Notes under the pieces: generated by a model | Seen by the model: the letters and a program-made list of their open reading frames with translations, nothing else | What the model was told of the DNA's origin: nothing | Databases searched by the model: none | Program-made: the position numbers and the translations under genes | DNA from: Euglena gracilis | Lineage: Eukaryota > Euglenida > Euglenophyceae > Euglenales | Assembly (NCBI GenBank): GCA_039621445.1 | Contig: CP154956.1 | Coordinates: 60,335,178-60,399,177 of the forward strand | Direction of reading: 5' to 3' | Length of the DNA stretch: 64,000 nt | Shown: positions 33,901-44,180 of the stretch, piece after piece | How the letters are laid out: every line of letters begins with the position of its first letter | How positions within the stretch are numbered: the stretch's first letter is position 1

Positions 33901-36083
33901 AGATTGGGGGGGTAGTGGGTAGTCGGCTGAGTACCCAATTGGTCGGCCGATTAGGCCTTGTCGGTAGCTAGGCGGCGAGACAGGGTGGGGGGCAGTGGGT
34001 AGTCGGCCGACTGGTCGGCTGACAACCCCCTCTAATGTACTAATGGGTCAAGTTCGCCGACATTTAAGCCCCCCCCCCCTCAAAAAATGTTTGTCCAAAT
34101 CATCTCAAGCTGGCTAAAACCCACCCCAAATGGCTCTCAAACCCCCCAACCATGATTATGCAAAGTTGCGAGAAAAATGTCCGGGTTTGGCCACTTTTTA
34201 GCAGAATCTTACGCCTGCCCATGAGATTTTCCATACGGTGGCAAGGACAACCCAGTCAAAATACCTCATGACCGAGTCAAAATAAACAGTCAAAAAGGAT
34301 TTAGCCCCCCGAGTATTTTCCCAACATAAAGGGATTTCGTTATTTGGGGGGTTTCGGGGGGCGGTTGCCCCCCCCCCCCGCCCATGTCAAAATGCCCCAC
34401 AAAAAGGATTCTTCCCCCCGTAAAGGGGTTTTGTTATTTGAGGGGCGGGTGCGGTCGGGGGGGGGGGGCAGGTGGTGGTGGAGGGTGCTTTCTGTCCCTC
34501 AACAAACAGAACACTGTCATTTGCAAAGGGTTTTCATGCAATCTTTGCCTATTAATGGTATTTAACCCCTGCCCCACTCCCCCCAAACCACCCCCCGACT
34601 TTGCATTTTCATCTGTGGGTGATTATGCTGGTGCAGGGCACTCATTTGACCCCATCTGGACCATTTCTGGGTGTTTTGGGCCGGCCAGTGACTATCTTTA
34701 TGACCGCCCACCAGTCTGCTTTTGGAATTTGTTCATAGGGGGGGGGCTTAAAAGTCGGCGAACTTGACCCATTAGTGCATTAGAGTGGGTGGTCGGCCAA
34801 CTAGTCGGCCACTACCCACTGCCCCCCCCCCCCCCACCCTGTCGCCTGAAGTGCCTGAGAATTGGAGTCGGACCCTCTCTGGCCAAGTCCGAGTTCACTC
34901 ATTATGTGCAGACGAGGTGCGGGCTTATTTTGAGCAGTTTGGAGCCCTCTCCGATTTCTACATGCCATTGATCTTCGAGACCAAGCAGCCGCGCGGAATC
35001 GCCTTCATCACGTATTTGTCTCCCGAGAGCGTGGATTCAGTGATGCAAGTCAGTCATGAGCTTGGGGGCCGACAGATCGCTGTGGACCGGGCTGCCCAGA
35101 GCTCTTCCCGTTTGTTTCGTGTTTTGTACGGCTCATTTGTTCCGTGGACGAAGAGTTTTGTTCCCACGCCAAAGCCCGAAGACCAATTCTGGCCGTCTTT
35201 CAACCCCTGGAATGCAAGCCAGGTGTGCATTTCGTGTCCACCAAAGCAGTGCGTTTCGGTATTTTGCCAGTGCGGCAAATAATGGACGGGATTTTTTTTG
35301 TTTGGACTGCCAACGGGATGGCCACCGGCCGATCAGAACGTCGAATGGGGTAAGGAGTTAAAAAGTCAAAAAAGCACTTTTTGACGTTTTGGATGGATGG
35401 GCGACGGTGTCAAGGTGCCAGAAATAATTTTCTTCCTCATAATCGACCCATTTTTGTTGAAATATGGCCTTTTTTTGGACCATTTCTTTTGCTTCCCTCA
35501 TTGAGCGTGCTGGGATGGGAGTTTTTTTTTGTTCGAGGACGGCGCTGCATTTTGCCGTTTTTTTTGTGGTCTTTCGTGGCGATGAAAGGCCATACCCTCC
35601 ACACGCGTCCTCCTCACACCCACAGGCCTACGGTCGATACCCAGCAGCTGGCCTTGCTTGGGGCGCACCAGGTCCCGGTCCTTCCTTTGCTCCCCCGTAC
35701 CGGCTGCAAGGGGCGGGAGCAGTCTTCTGCTCAAGGCTTCGCAGTACCCCGGGGGGCGGGGGCTCGGGCTCGTCTGCAAATAGTCCAAAATTGGCAGTAG
35801 TGGAATTTTGTTTACAAAAATCATGAATTAGCTAACCCTGCTGGTACCCCCCCCCCCGGAGGCTTAGTGCGCAGCACTGGAGGATGGAGCTTTTTTTCTC
35901 AGTCAGGGAAACCCCGGGACCGCCCCCCCCCCTAACCAGTGGTGGACCCCCGGGTTTTAAGCAGAAGCCTGGGCGGGAGGCCCAGTCCCGAGGGCACCAT
36001 ACCGCCCACGGCCGTACCACCCCTATGCGTCGCCATACGCCCTGACCGCGGAGCTGGGCATGGGGAATCGCCCGCCCTATTGA
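30807..36083 (+). CDS. Tandem-RRM RNA-binding protein, TDP-43/hnRNP-like (spliced, partial)
   Basis: Assembled from exons 30,807-30,931, 30,982-about 31,064, 32,194-32,308 and 34,912-about 35,222, with probable tail exons to 36,083. RRM1 has RNP2-like KVIVLGL and, across the first intron, RNP1-like SRGFGFVLF; RRM2 has TRIFACRIP and PRGIAFITY. Two RRMs joined by a short linker (ALPRGQ...) and followed by a low-complexity Pro/Tyr/Gly tail is the layout of TDP-43 and hnRNP-type proteins, nuclear factors that bind UG-rich or other single-stranded RNA in splicing and mRNA stability. VIVLGL plus EYF is most like TDP-43, but Musashi/DAZAP-type proteins are alternatives. Introns are 50 nt, about 1.1 kb (donor uncertain) and 2.6 kb. 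The start codon is not found. Function is inferred from family only. Confidence 0.75.
30982..31064 (+). CDS. RRM exon b (RRM1, second part)
   Basis: Acceptor TTCTCTTTCAG ends at 30,981; G|GT restores glycine and gives FGFVLFTTPESAQAMLQEHD. The 50-nt intron joins phases exactly. The 3' end is uncertain: the next exon needs a phase-0 junction. AGG|GCCTTG at 31,065 would be a GC-AG intron and gives a natural RRM end (LTR|ALPRG); the only nearby phase-0 GT is at 31,089 after a glycine run. Confidence 0.75.
31066..32193. other. Intron between RRM1 and linker exons
   Basis: T/A-rich, no other exon recognised. The long plus frame covering 31,868-32,410 is read-through of intron plus exon c in a different frame. 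Confidence 0.5.
32194..32308 (+). CDS. RRM exon c (linker and RRM2 first strand)
   Basis: A T-rich tract and CCAG acceptor precede 32,194; donor CAAG|GTATGT is at 32,309. It reads ALPRGQVAPRRGQQ, a basic Gly/His linker, then GGTRIFACRIPPTLGQ, the first beta strand of RRM2. It ends with one base of a codon. Confidence 0.8.
32309..33889. other. Intron within RRM2, left part
   Basis: Contains a GAACCGGCGTTC-type piece (32,408-32,480), a dispersed repeat (32,580-32,740, shared in reverse with 23,360-23,560) and G/C-run blocks. No exon seen. Confidence 0.55.
33890..34845. mobile_element. TIR element with GTAGTCGGCCGACTAGTC palindromes, copy 2
   Basis: About 955-bp copy inside the RRM2 intron. 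The left arm begins near CAGGCACTGTGGCAGACGGT and the right arm ends near CGACAGG..CAGGCACT read in reverse. Both contain AGTGGGTAGTCGGCCGACT-like palindromes, CTCTAATGTACTAATGGGTC and its complement, and the interior shares CCAAATCATCTCAA and a shortened AAGGGATTTCGTTATTTG repeat with copy 1. No transposase. It ends about 65 bp before the next exon. Confidence 0.7.
34912..35222 (+). CDS. RRM exon d (rest of RRM2)
   Basis: Acceptor ATTATGTGCAG ends at 34,911; the base G carried from exon c plus AC gives aspartate, so TLGQ|DEVRAYFEQFG reads straight through. Then YMPLIFETKQPRGIAFITY, SVMQVSHELGG and RQIAVDRA complete RRM2. A donor-like CAG|GTGTGC at 35,223 pairs with GTATTTTGCCAG ending at 35,270 (48 nt, like the 50-nt intron), but the frame then stops at 35,280. 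The true junction after RRM2 is therefore unresolved. Confidence 0.8.
35626..35671 (+). CDS. RRM gene, probable tail exon e
   Basis: Acceptor CACACCCACAG ends at 35,625; reads AYGRYPAAGLAWGAP, Pro/Gly/Tyr-rich. Donor CCAG|GTCCCG at 35,672 is phase-compatible with the last exon, but other donors are possible. Confidence 0.4.
35965..36083 (+). CDS. RRM gene, probable last exon
   Basis: After TTTTAAGCAG, the frame reads AWAGGPVPRAPYRPRPYHPY then ASPYALTAELGMGNRPPY and TGA at 36,081-36,083. The Pro/Tyr-rich composition suits the tail of an hnRNP-type protein and contrasts with the C-run sequence just upstream. Confidence 0.5.
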
Positions 36084-37860
36084 GCTGATTCAGGTTGCAC
36101 TGCCCCATTCTGGGTTCGCACACAACCCAAGTCATTTGACAGACCAACAGAATTTGGGACCAGCGTCAACAGGACGTCTCTCGTTAAACGCCCCTGCCAC
36201 CGGAAATGGGGAGGGTGCAAAGGTGAAGTGGGGCTGGAAACAGCAAAAGGCCCTAACAGGAGAAATCGAGGCTTGGCCCCATTTCCCGGGATCAAGTTTT
36301 TTTTAGGGTCAAGTTTAAAAAAGGTCACCCACAAGGTCTTCTCTTCTCAAAAGGTCTTTGTACTTCGCCCTCGGTGCCCCTCCTCCCTGCCACACCTTTT
36401 CGCCACCCCCCCCCCCCAATGGGGAGGTCATCGGAACTGTCGCACCCCAGGGGGAAAAAACCCATCACGAAGGCATCCAAGGTCAAGAGCAAGGCGTTCG
36501 GCGGGAGAAAAACAAAAAAAATGGGGGAGAAAGGCACGTGCGAGTTCAACCGGAAATTTTTTTCAGGGAGCCTTGAAACTACGCGGACCATCATCGCAGA
36601 AAGAGTTCCACATAACGACTTTCAAATGTAATTATTTAAGGGGCGCTTCAATTACGGCGACAAACTTCAAAGAACATCAAGCTTTTAGAACAACCGCAAC
36701 GACACTTACAAGAGAGAAGCTGGGCAAAGTTTCGACACAGCAGCTTCAGAAGTCCAGTCCCCGCAAGCTAAAATCCAATTCGGGACTTGAGCAAGCTATG
36801 GCATACGGAGATGCTGAAATCCCTTTCTTGGCTCAATGTTTTCGCGTATCCGTCGGCCTCTGCTGTTTTTTTTGAGGCGGCCGCCGGGCCTCGACGTCAG
36901 TAGAATCCAACTTGTCCTTTTTGTCCTTGGGCTTTTCCAGTTGAACCTTGAAATTCAATTTTTAATCAAATTCTGGTTCTTGCATGCACAAACAATTGAT
37001 ATTTTTTGTGGTGTTGTAACGGCGCATGGTGTGGGCAAAGAACCCGGTGTGTGAGATTGGGTTTGAATTGGTGGGTTCGAGTGGGGACTTCTTAGGTTAA
37101 TTAGGGAAAATGGCAAATCCTACTGTGGTAATTGGTCGGCCGGTGTTGAAAAATTTTAAAGAATCGGCCCTGCAAGGTCAAAAATTGAGTTCAGGCTTTC
37201 AAGCCGAACCATAATAATCTTCTCCCTAGGTTAAATTTGATTGAAAACCAAAAAGTGGTATTTCAGTGATTTTTTTTAGCCCCACTAAGGCAAATCTTGG
37301 CCAATTTTTGGGTAAGGACCCCTTTACACTCCCTCACTTAGAAAAATCTCGGGGAGATTTTGAAAACGTAGTTAAAAAAGAAGGGGTCCGGACGAAAGGA
37401 AATAATGTGGTTTGTGAAAAAAAGAATTAGTATGTGTGCGGTTGGTAAGAATAACGATAGTGGGGGGGGGCAGCCTAAAAGGCCACCCCGCGAAAATAAC
37501 GGCGGGGGTGGGGCAGCCCAACGGGCCACACCGCACCCCGGGGGGAGATGGTGCAACGGTGCAACGCAAAAGTGGAGCAACGGTGAAAAGTGGAGCAACG
37601 GTGCGGCACACGGTGCGTTGCAACGGTGCGGTGCCGCCACCGCCTCACGCCGCGCTCCTTCGCTCCCACGGCCCACGGTACCGCGTATGTGTGAGTCGTG
37701 GGTTCAATAATCACAATATGGTATGCGGTTTTTTATTCCCTCACGCCACACGACACACATGCTTAGTATGACGCGAAACCATGCCTAGGTCCCATTGTGG
37801 CTCGGCGTGCAACTTTCGTAGTTGCAACCCGACCCGCCTTGGATGCCTCGCAAAGTGTCA
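36084..37860. other. No supported gene
   Basis: A 215-codon plus frame (36,228-36,875) is unrecognised. 36,340-36,400 is the dispersed TTCGCCCTCGGT repeat. 37,470-37,680 has short direct repeats AGTGGAGCAACGGTG. None supports a function. Confidence 0.4.
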
Positions 37861-38125
37861 CACTTGCGAACCGTTTTTTCCCCCTTGACCAACCGTCATT
37901 CAAGAAATCTGGTTGTTAGGCTTCAGGGGGTTTGGTATGCGCTTTCCATCAGGGATTTTTTCTCTTAAGGAGCAAACTCCCTTTTTTTTGTTAGACCCTT
38001 TTTTGTTGGGTTTTTTGCTTAATCCCTCTTTGAGGAGCAAATTACCCTCTTTTTTTGAAACTCTCACAGAGAAAACTCTGCGGACTGCCCTGTGCGTTAG
38101 CGCACTCGAAAGAGCAGACCCCTTC

Positions 38126-38460
38126 TTACAAGTGATGTGGGATACTCACTGTTGTCAGATTTTGGGCCTGGCCAATAGGCCTATTGCACAATGGTGCGCC
38201 TTTGGCCACACTCTGATGACAGGAAAGGTGTACTTCATGCCTGGGGAATATCCTCATGACGTCAGCATGTGTACACTGGGTATCCAGGTGCCGCCGATGT
38301 CGCGGATCCGACATCACACAGGTGCATTCTTTAATGCTCTCTAGAGCTTCACGCATATCTGCGTCCCATTTTGATTTTTGTATTTTCGGGTGCGCGATTT
38401 TTGAGCTGCCTCGTTAGAGGTACCACAATTCTCGCGAAATTTTTCACGTAATAGTAGTAT
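38126..38460 (-). pseudogene. Gypsy connection and RNase H start
   Basis: Two frames join: YYYVKNFARIVVPLTRQLKN (to about 38,395) and, after a shift, KWDADMREALESIKECTCVM (from about 38,365). These match the linker after reverse transcriptase, where the family usually reads NYYR..I...S.IA.PLT..LK and W....Q.AFE.LK. The RNase H catalytic residues cannot be followed further. Confidence 0.6.
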
Positions 38461-39300
38461 TAGTAGTAGTATTGGGCTAATCCCAAAAATCCTTTCAAAT
38501 GGGTAATGGTCTTGATGACCTCAGGTGTCCATTTATTAATGGCCTCTAGTTTGCTAGGCGCCGCTCGGCGTTGGCCATTATTAAGAACGTGACCGCAAAA
38601 ATTTATCGTTTCGTGAAATAAGTGCATTTTGGCTCCTTCCACAAAAAGTATATGCTTGAAAATGCGGCCAATACCGCGCGAACATCACGATAGTGAATGT
38701 AGAGAATGTTCTCGTGTGTATTCGCTGAAGGAGGGGGGGGGTACCAACCAAAACATCATCAATGTATACCAGCGCAAACGGTAAATCTCGTAAGACCCAT
38801 TGGATCATGCGCTGAAACATTGCTGGTCCATTCTTAACACCCATTGGTAAAACCGTCCATTGGTAAACACCTCTGGATGTTACAAAAGCCGTATAGGCTT
38901 GCAAATCGGGATCCAGATGCATTTGGTGGAAACCATCCTCTAGGTCGAAAATTGACCATAAGCGGTTATCCGCTTGTTTTGTGATGAGGTCCTGTATTAG
39001 AGGTAACGGGAATGAGTCATCCTTAGTTTGTGAGTTTAAGTACTGATAATCCAGCACCAGCCTCCACTTTTTCTGATCTGATGGCTCTAGGCGCTTAGGT
39101 ACCATAAAAGCTTGGGAGGTCCATTCACTTTTGGAAGGGATGACCCACTTCCGCTGTACGAGCTTTTCAATCATTCCATTGAGAGCTATCTCTCTTTCTC
39201 CCGAACAACGGAAAAAATTCCGACGCATTGGCTTTGCGCCCTCCTTAAGCTCAAACTTACAAACTCCAAAAGTCCGCGAATAGCGGGATCAATATCGCAA
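38460..39300 (-). pseudogene. Gypsy reverse transcriptase
   Basis: FELKEGAKPMRRNFFRCSGE starts the domain. WRLVLDYQYLNSQT, SIFDLEDGFHQMHLDP, TVLPMGVKNGPAMFQRMI and ALVYIDDVLVG are the fingers and palm motifs; YIDD is the catalytic pair plus neighbours. The main frame (39,228-38,581) is open through YIDD, then a shift near 38,700-38,640 leads into the frame reading HETINFCGHVLNNGQRRAAP and LKGFLGLAQYYY. A frame change near 39,280 separates it from the upstream part. Confidence 0.85.
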
Positions 39301-39429
39301 GCGTAAACAGGATTTTCCAAAACACCAGAAAATTCGCGACTGATGCGCGTACAAAATTCTGCTGAATTGGTGTGCTTTCCTGCACTTTCGATGACAGCAG
39401 AAACCTGTTTATGGGTCATATCCACCATA

Positions 39430-40000
39430 GGGGGGGGGCAGAACGGTGATGCCTATCGGCACTATGGAGAAAAACCGTATCGGCTCCCACGTGGTCGGTA
39501 TGAGCCAACACACTAACATTCATGGGTGGAGATTGAGAAACATTGAAAGCATCAAAGAAACAAACACGGAAAATGATTTCTTGAAAAGGTGGTAAAACCA
39601 CTCCACGGAAATCCTCGAATAGAGGAACATCGTTTGGAGGTCCCACCAAAAAAATGTGACATAAGTCAAATTTTGAAACCAATCCGCTTCAGGATTCACA
39701 GGAACAAGTAATGCCCCTGGCGCTTGATCCTGGAAAATCTTATTTATAACAAGTGGGATAAGTTTTAGTGGGGGATGCATCCATAGGATAGTGTCTCCCC
39801 GAAACTGATCAAAAGCATTAGAATGTTGCGACCAATGTCGCGGTAATCGCCAATGCGCGTTGGAAGAGAATGCATTGATTTCTAAGGTCAAATCGAAAGA
39901 ATCCGCCATATCGGCGGTTTGAAAACCAGTGTTGCAAAATCGGATATTGACCAAACTGAAAAGCGTTCCAGGTATCCTTGGTGTACTTGGAGATCTGCTC
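39430..40000 (-). pseudogene. Methyltransferase-like domain (DIRS-type) in the gypsy element
   Basis: Frame 40,062-39,520 includes FDLTLEINAFSSNAHWRLPR, HSNAFDQFRGDTILWMHPPL, KLIPLVINKIFQDQAPGALL and VPVNPEADWFQNL. After a shift, the frame 39,682-39,416 continues IFLVGPPNDVPLFEDF. The pattern NAFD.F...W..PP..LI..VI..I...A.G.L.VP...WF..L is that of the Dam-like domain known from DIRS-type tyrosine-recombinase retroelements. The expected (D/N)PP(Y/F/W) catalytic motif reads HPPL here, so activity is unlikely. Assignment is by motif pattern only. Confidence 0.55.
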
Positions 40001-40099
40001 AACATCCTGAAGAGGGGGAACACACTGTAACACAGAACAACGGAATTGTGAATCATCCACACACATGTCCATAGGACTCAATCCAGGGGGGGCATGGGT

Positions 40100-40870
40100 G
40101 TTTGGAGAGCGCCATAGGCGCATGGGGAGCGCTATGCACAAATCCGAAAAGGGAGGCTATGCCTTTGCACTGTAGTGGTTGATTCACATTCGCGAATTGC
40201 GAAAAACTTCCAAGTGTATTTGTGAGCTGTGAAAAACTACCAAGTGTGTTGTTGGGTGTAGCACCCATTGTACCTAGGCTATAAACCTTTGGGTTATTTA
40301 TTAAATCCGTACCAACTGTACTAAGGGTAAAGGTACCACTACTAAGTGTAGGTTGGGAAAAAATTCCCCGTTGCGGGATCCAATCGGATTAGTTTGGAAG
40401 ATTCAACAAGACATCCACAATCAAAATCATGGTAAGCAGAGATTCTCCGACATTGAGCGCATTGGTAGGATGGTTGGTGCATGTGTTGCGCGTTTGTGTG
40501 GGTTTCAGTGTATAAGTTGGTGTCGGTTGGAGTAGCTGCTGGGGTATGCACAGGGGTGTCTGAAATCGACACACCGGTGGAAAACGAAAAAGTTGTGCAG
40601 CTGGGCGGCTACTCGACACTGTTATAACTTCAGGCCTTTGGGCTTTCGCCTGGGAACCCAGCAAAACGTGCGGGGTTAAGCTACGGGATTTCCCTACCGC
40701 ATGGGAAACGAGCGGTAAAAGTGCGGTGGGTAGGGGGGCAGCTTTCTCTTTACCCCTAGGGTAGGAAACGGTGTTTTCGGTTGTGGAAAACGTTGCGGAA
40801 TGCAGGGGGACGTCCTGGGTTATGTCACGGGGAACAAGTTTGGGGATTTGATGTGTGTGCGGGGGGTAGT
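40100..40870 (-). pseudogene. Gypsy polyprotein linker
   Basis: Pro/Thr/Ser-rich segment in at least two frames, including a short internal repeat (NTLGSFSQ twice, about 40,235-40,180) and CGCLVESSKLIRLDPATGNF. No known domain. Confidence 0.45.
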
Positions 40871-41200
40871 GCGCAAACCGTGCAAAGGACAATCCACCAC
40901 CAATCGGTGTTGCCGTAGGAACGGAAAACCCAGTATGACATCGGACCCGGCGATATTCGCCTCAAATGCCCAAGTACCCAGAAAATTTTGGAATTGTGGG
41001 GGGTGTGTGGTGCTTCGGGATAATGGGGAGGATTATGTCCAAAATGCATCCCAAGTCACCGCCGCACATGGGGCTGTTATCTGAAGCCATAGGTTTGATC
41101 GGATTCTTGTCATGAACTAAGAGGGGGGTGGCTATAAGTCCTTTGCGGAAAAGAAGGGGGATTCGACACCCTGTGAGGACTAAAATTTTGGCTTGTGCAC
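40870..41200 (-). pseudogene. Gypsy retropepsin
   Basis: KILVLTGCRIPLLFRKGLI corresponds to the active-site strand, where the family has D-T/S-G; here the aspartate position is leucine. After a shift, SDVILGFPFLRQHRLVVD is the characteristic C-terminal strand/helix. Loss of the aspartate and the shift mean no protease activity. Confidence 0.7.
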
Positions 41201-41480
41201 AAAAACTTTGAGTTTTGGGTTTCGCTTGGGCCAAAAGTTCCATGGAGGGTACGCAAAGAGAAGGGTCGGGTATAAAGTTGTTAGCGCGCCAACTGTTCCA
41301 TGACCCTTTGCTTACTTTGCTCAACATTCCAAGCAAAAATTTGGCGCGGGTAGTGGGGGACCCGAAAATTTTCCGGGTACCGACCAAAAAGACTGATGGG
41401 CAGGGGAGGCAGGGGTGATCAGTTCCTACCTCCATCTGTTCATCAGCCCAGAGGTCCGTGCCCTCAGACCTCGCGCTCCC

Positions 41481-43485
41481 CTACTCCTTATCGGAGTCGG
41501 CCTTTTGGCCTATGGTGGACTTCCTAGAATAAATTGAGCGTATCGCGCGAATCGCATTCCTGTCCTCCGCCAGCTCATCCTCAGTGCTCTCATCCACCTC
41601 CCTGCCCGAAGCCAGGCCTTTTTCATCGATAGAGGATATTTTGAAACCAACCCGCTGCCTATTGGCAGAACCGTGACTGGAATCGCGACGACCATGGCCA
41701 GGGTGGGGATAATGGGAACGGGGGCACTTGGATGAATGGTGGTATTTAGACCCACAAAGGGAACAACGGTCTCGCGATTGCGATTGCCTTTTGGCATCAT
41801 AGCGACGTGGGGAGCGGGTGTCCATTCAACCACGATCGGATCGCGAAGAGGATGATCCACTTCGCGACCGAGATCGTGAAGAATCGCAATTCGTATCCCG
41901 ATTGCGGGTAGGGGGGCGGGGGGACCGACCTCGCGGTTTGAAACCACGTCCTCGATTACGGTGGGGTGAACGGGAACGCGGTCTACCATCACCCGATCGG
42001 TATCCCGACCGCTGCGACTGCGCAGATCGTGAAGAACGCGAACCGAAGAGAGGGTTCCACGGATGATCTATGAGCAGTGGATGGAACATACCACCTAGTG
42101 TACCATAGGTACCATGCAAGTTCGGTGAATTGCGACTGCGCGAATGGTGATGCGGTTGCGCATGTGGGGGTGAGGTATCACATGGTTGCACCATTGGTGC
42201 TACTAAGCGAGTTCGGGGGGTATGACTAATACCCGGTGTGGGGGTGCGGATCATACCACGAATTAGTTCAGATTTCCGAATCTTTTGATTTAAGAGGGGG
42301 TGGGTCTGGTTTTCGCTTGAAAACCCGACTCATCATCCGAAAACTCGTCCATTGGGACTGGTAATGCTAATGGGAGGACCACCGCATGAGCGGAAACGTG
42401 ATTTGGTGGCAATGTGCCTGTGGACTCGGGGATTGGTGCACGAATAGCGCTTTTTGAGCTGGAAGATGTGGCAAGTGTGCCAACCATACCCGATTGTGGG
42501 TTTTGGTGGATGGAACGCAGTTGTGCGTGAATTTGGTCAAATTTGTTGCAAAGTCATGTTCACTTTGCTCCAAATGGTCAACAACCTGCCAATTGTCGGT
42601 TATCCGACCCACATCCTCTTGCAAACGCTTAATCCGCCTACGGTATGAGGAGGGTAGCTCATCCAAAAGCGGGATTTTGTTGGAAATCGACTGAAAATCT
42701 TGCGAAATCGTACCAAAACCAGTGTCCAGTTCCTGTGCTCTTGTCATCAAAGTGCGCATCGCACTGGAAATGTTCTCCAATTGTGGAGATGACCTGGTGG
42801 GTTGGTCCGAATGCGGATATTTGACGTTTTCAGCCATTGGCTGTTCCTGAAACACTGAAACTTGCGCGTATAGCGCGATAAGGTCATTTTGCAGCTTTGT
42901 GACATCCTGCTTTACCATTTTCTCGGTGTTCATGAGACTATCGCAAAATCCTTGCATGATTTGGTGATTTTCCGCGCGCATTTCAGCGGGAATTTCGCCA
43001 CAATGGCAAGATTTCTGTTCCAATCAAGAAAGTATGTCCTACAATTGTTGCACATACGTGTGGGGGGCAAACATTTCATTGGCTTGGGCAGAAAAGTGGG
43101 AAAAATTCGCGGAATCACCGCTCAACTGCCAAATGCGCTGTTGCGCTTCCTGAAATGCGGTTGCAAGTGTGGAGAATTGCTCCAATGTGATAAATTGTCC
43201 CAAATCGGGATTTTTGATGGGGGGTTCATGCAACGTTTGCTGCAACTGTGGAAAAATTGCCGTAATTGGCTCCAATTGATGGGATAAAGCTTTCAAACTA
43301 TGTTGCATAGTGGAGAAAATCGCATCATTGCGAGGTTGTGTTTCACACATGGCTTCACTCACTTTTTTGGAAATGTTGTGGCAAATGTGCCTGCAAATGT
43401 GTGTCCAAACGTTGACGCAAAGTGGATAGGTCCACATTGGTGGATTGAAAATTTGTTTGGCAATATTCACCAACGTCACGCACAT
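41481..43485 (-). pseudogene. Gypsy gag-like region with zinc knuckle
   Basis: Frame 43,485-43,039 and frame 43,023-42,367 are the same frame separated by two stops; they encode a Gln/Leu-rich, coiled-coil-like protein. A shift near 42,400 leads to a Ser/Arg-rich segment (42,254-41,826), a single in-frame TGA, and then RDRCSLCGSKYHHSSKCPRS, a CCHC zinc knuckle (C-x2-C-x4-H-x4-C) that binds nucleic acid in gag proteins. The C-terminal acidic stretch ends at 41,481. Confidence 0.7.
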
Positions 43486-43847
43486 AACTCCAAATGTAAT
43501 CCAGCTTGTGTTCTACAACCTTTTGGTTGTTTAATCAAAATCAACAACCTTGTTAAGTGTCATAGCGCAATCCGCTACACAAGTGTGGACATGGGAGATT
43601 TGCCGCATTAGCGGGTGGTCCACTGGAATATTTGCGACTATGCGCTGAATCACGGTAATGGGATGAGGGGAAAATTTTTACAACTCATACACATCACTCT
43701 CATAGACTGTGTGGGATTTGTATAAGCAGGAACTGTCAAACACATCTCCTGGTGCCATGGCAATGCCGGAAAAGAACCCGTATCGGGTGGTGTGGGCAAT
43801 TGTCCAATCGGACTTGTGGGAGGAAGCATAGTGGGGTGCTGAAAGAA

Positions 43848-44180
43848 TCAGGGTGTTTCTAACCCACCCTCAACAAAAAGTTGCCGTGGCGTATCCGCCT
43901 CAGAGTCAAATGTGCCTATCGGCACCAGTGCGAGATCTCGCCGGGGGGAATGGGTGTTAGCCGATCGGCTTTCAAACAGAAGGGGTTGTGCCTGTTGTGC
44001 ATGGGATTGCTCTATAGAGCTTGACACCGATAGGTGTGGGGGTGCCCATCCGGCAGGGGGAGGATTACTGGACACATACACCGATAGGTGTGACACACGA
44101 GGGGAAGGAGGATTACCTGCAAAATGAGTCAATGCTTGAGTACCCCTATGGGGTTGAGAATGCTCATTAGAGCTAGTCAA
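43848..44180 (-). pseudogene. Possible N-terminal gag segment
   Basis: 110-codon frame, Ser/Pro-rich, with an internal repeat (SHLSVYVSSNPPPAGWAPP then HLSVSSS). It lies upstream of gag in a different frame; membership in the element is inferred from position. Confidence 0.35.

Larger units (their letters stand above)
37900..44180 (-). mobile_element. Decayed Ty3/gypsy-like retroelement with an extra methyltransferase-like domain
   Basis: Reading 5' to 3' on the minus strand: gag with coiled-coil-like part and zinc knuckle (to 41,481), retropepsin (about 41,200-40,870), Pro/Thr-rich linker, a domain resembling the one in DIRS-type elements (about 40,000-39,430), reverse transcriptase with YIDD (39,300-38,460), connection and the start of RNase H (to about 38,130). 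Each domain is recognisable but divided by stops and frameshifts, so the copy is dead. No integrase and no convincing LTR pair were found. The extra domain between protease and reverse transcriptase is unusual. Confidence 0.75.
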
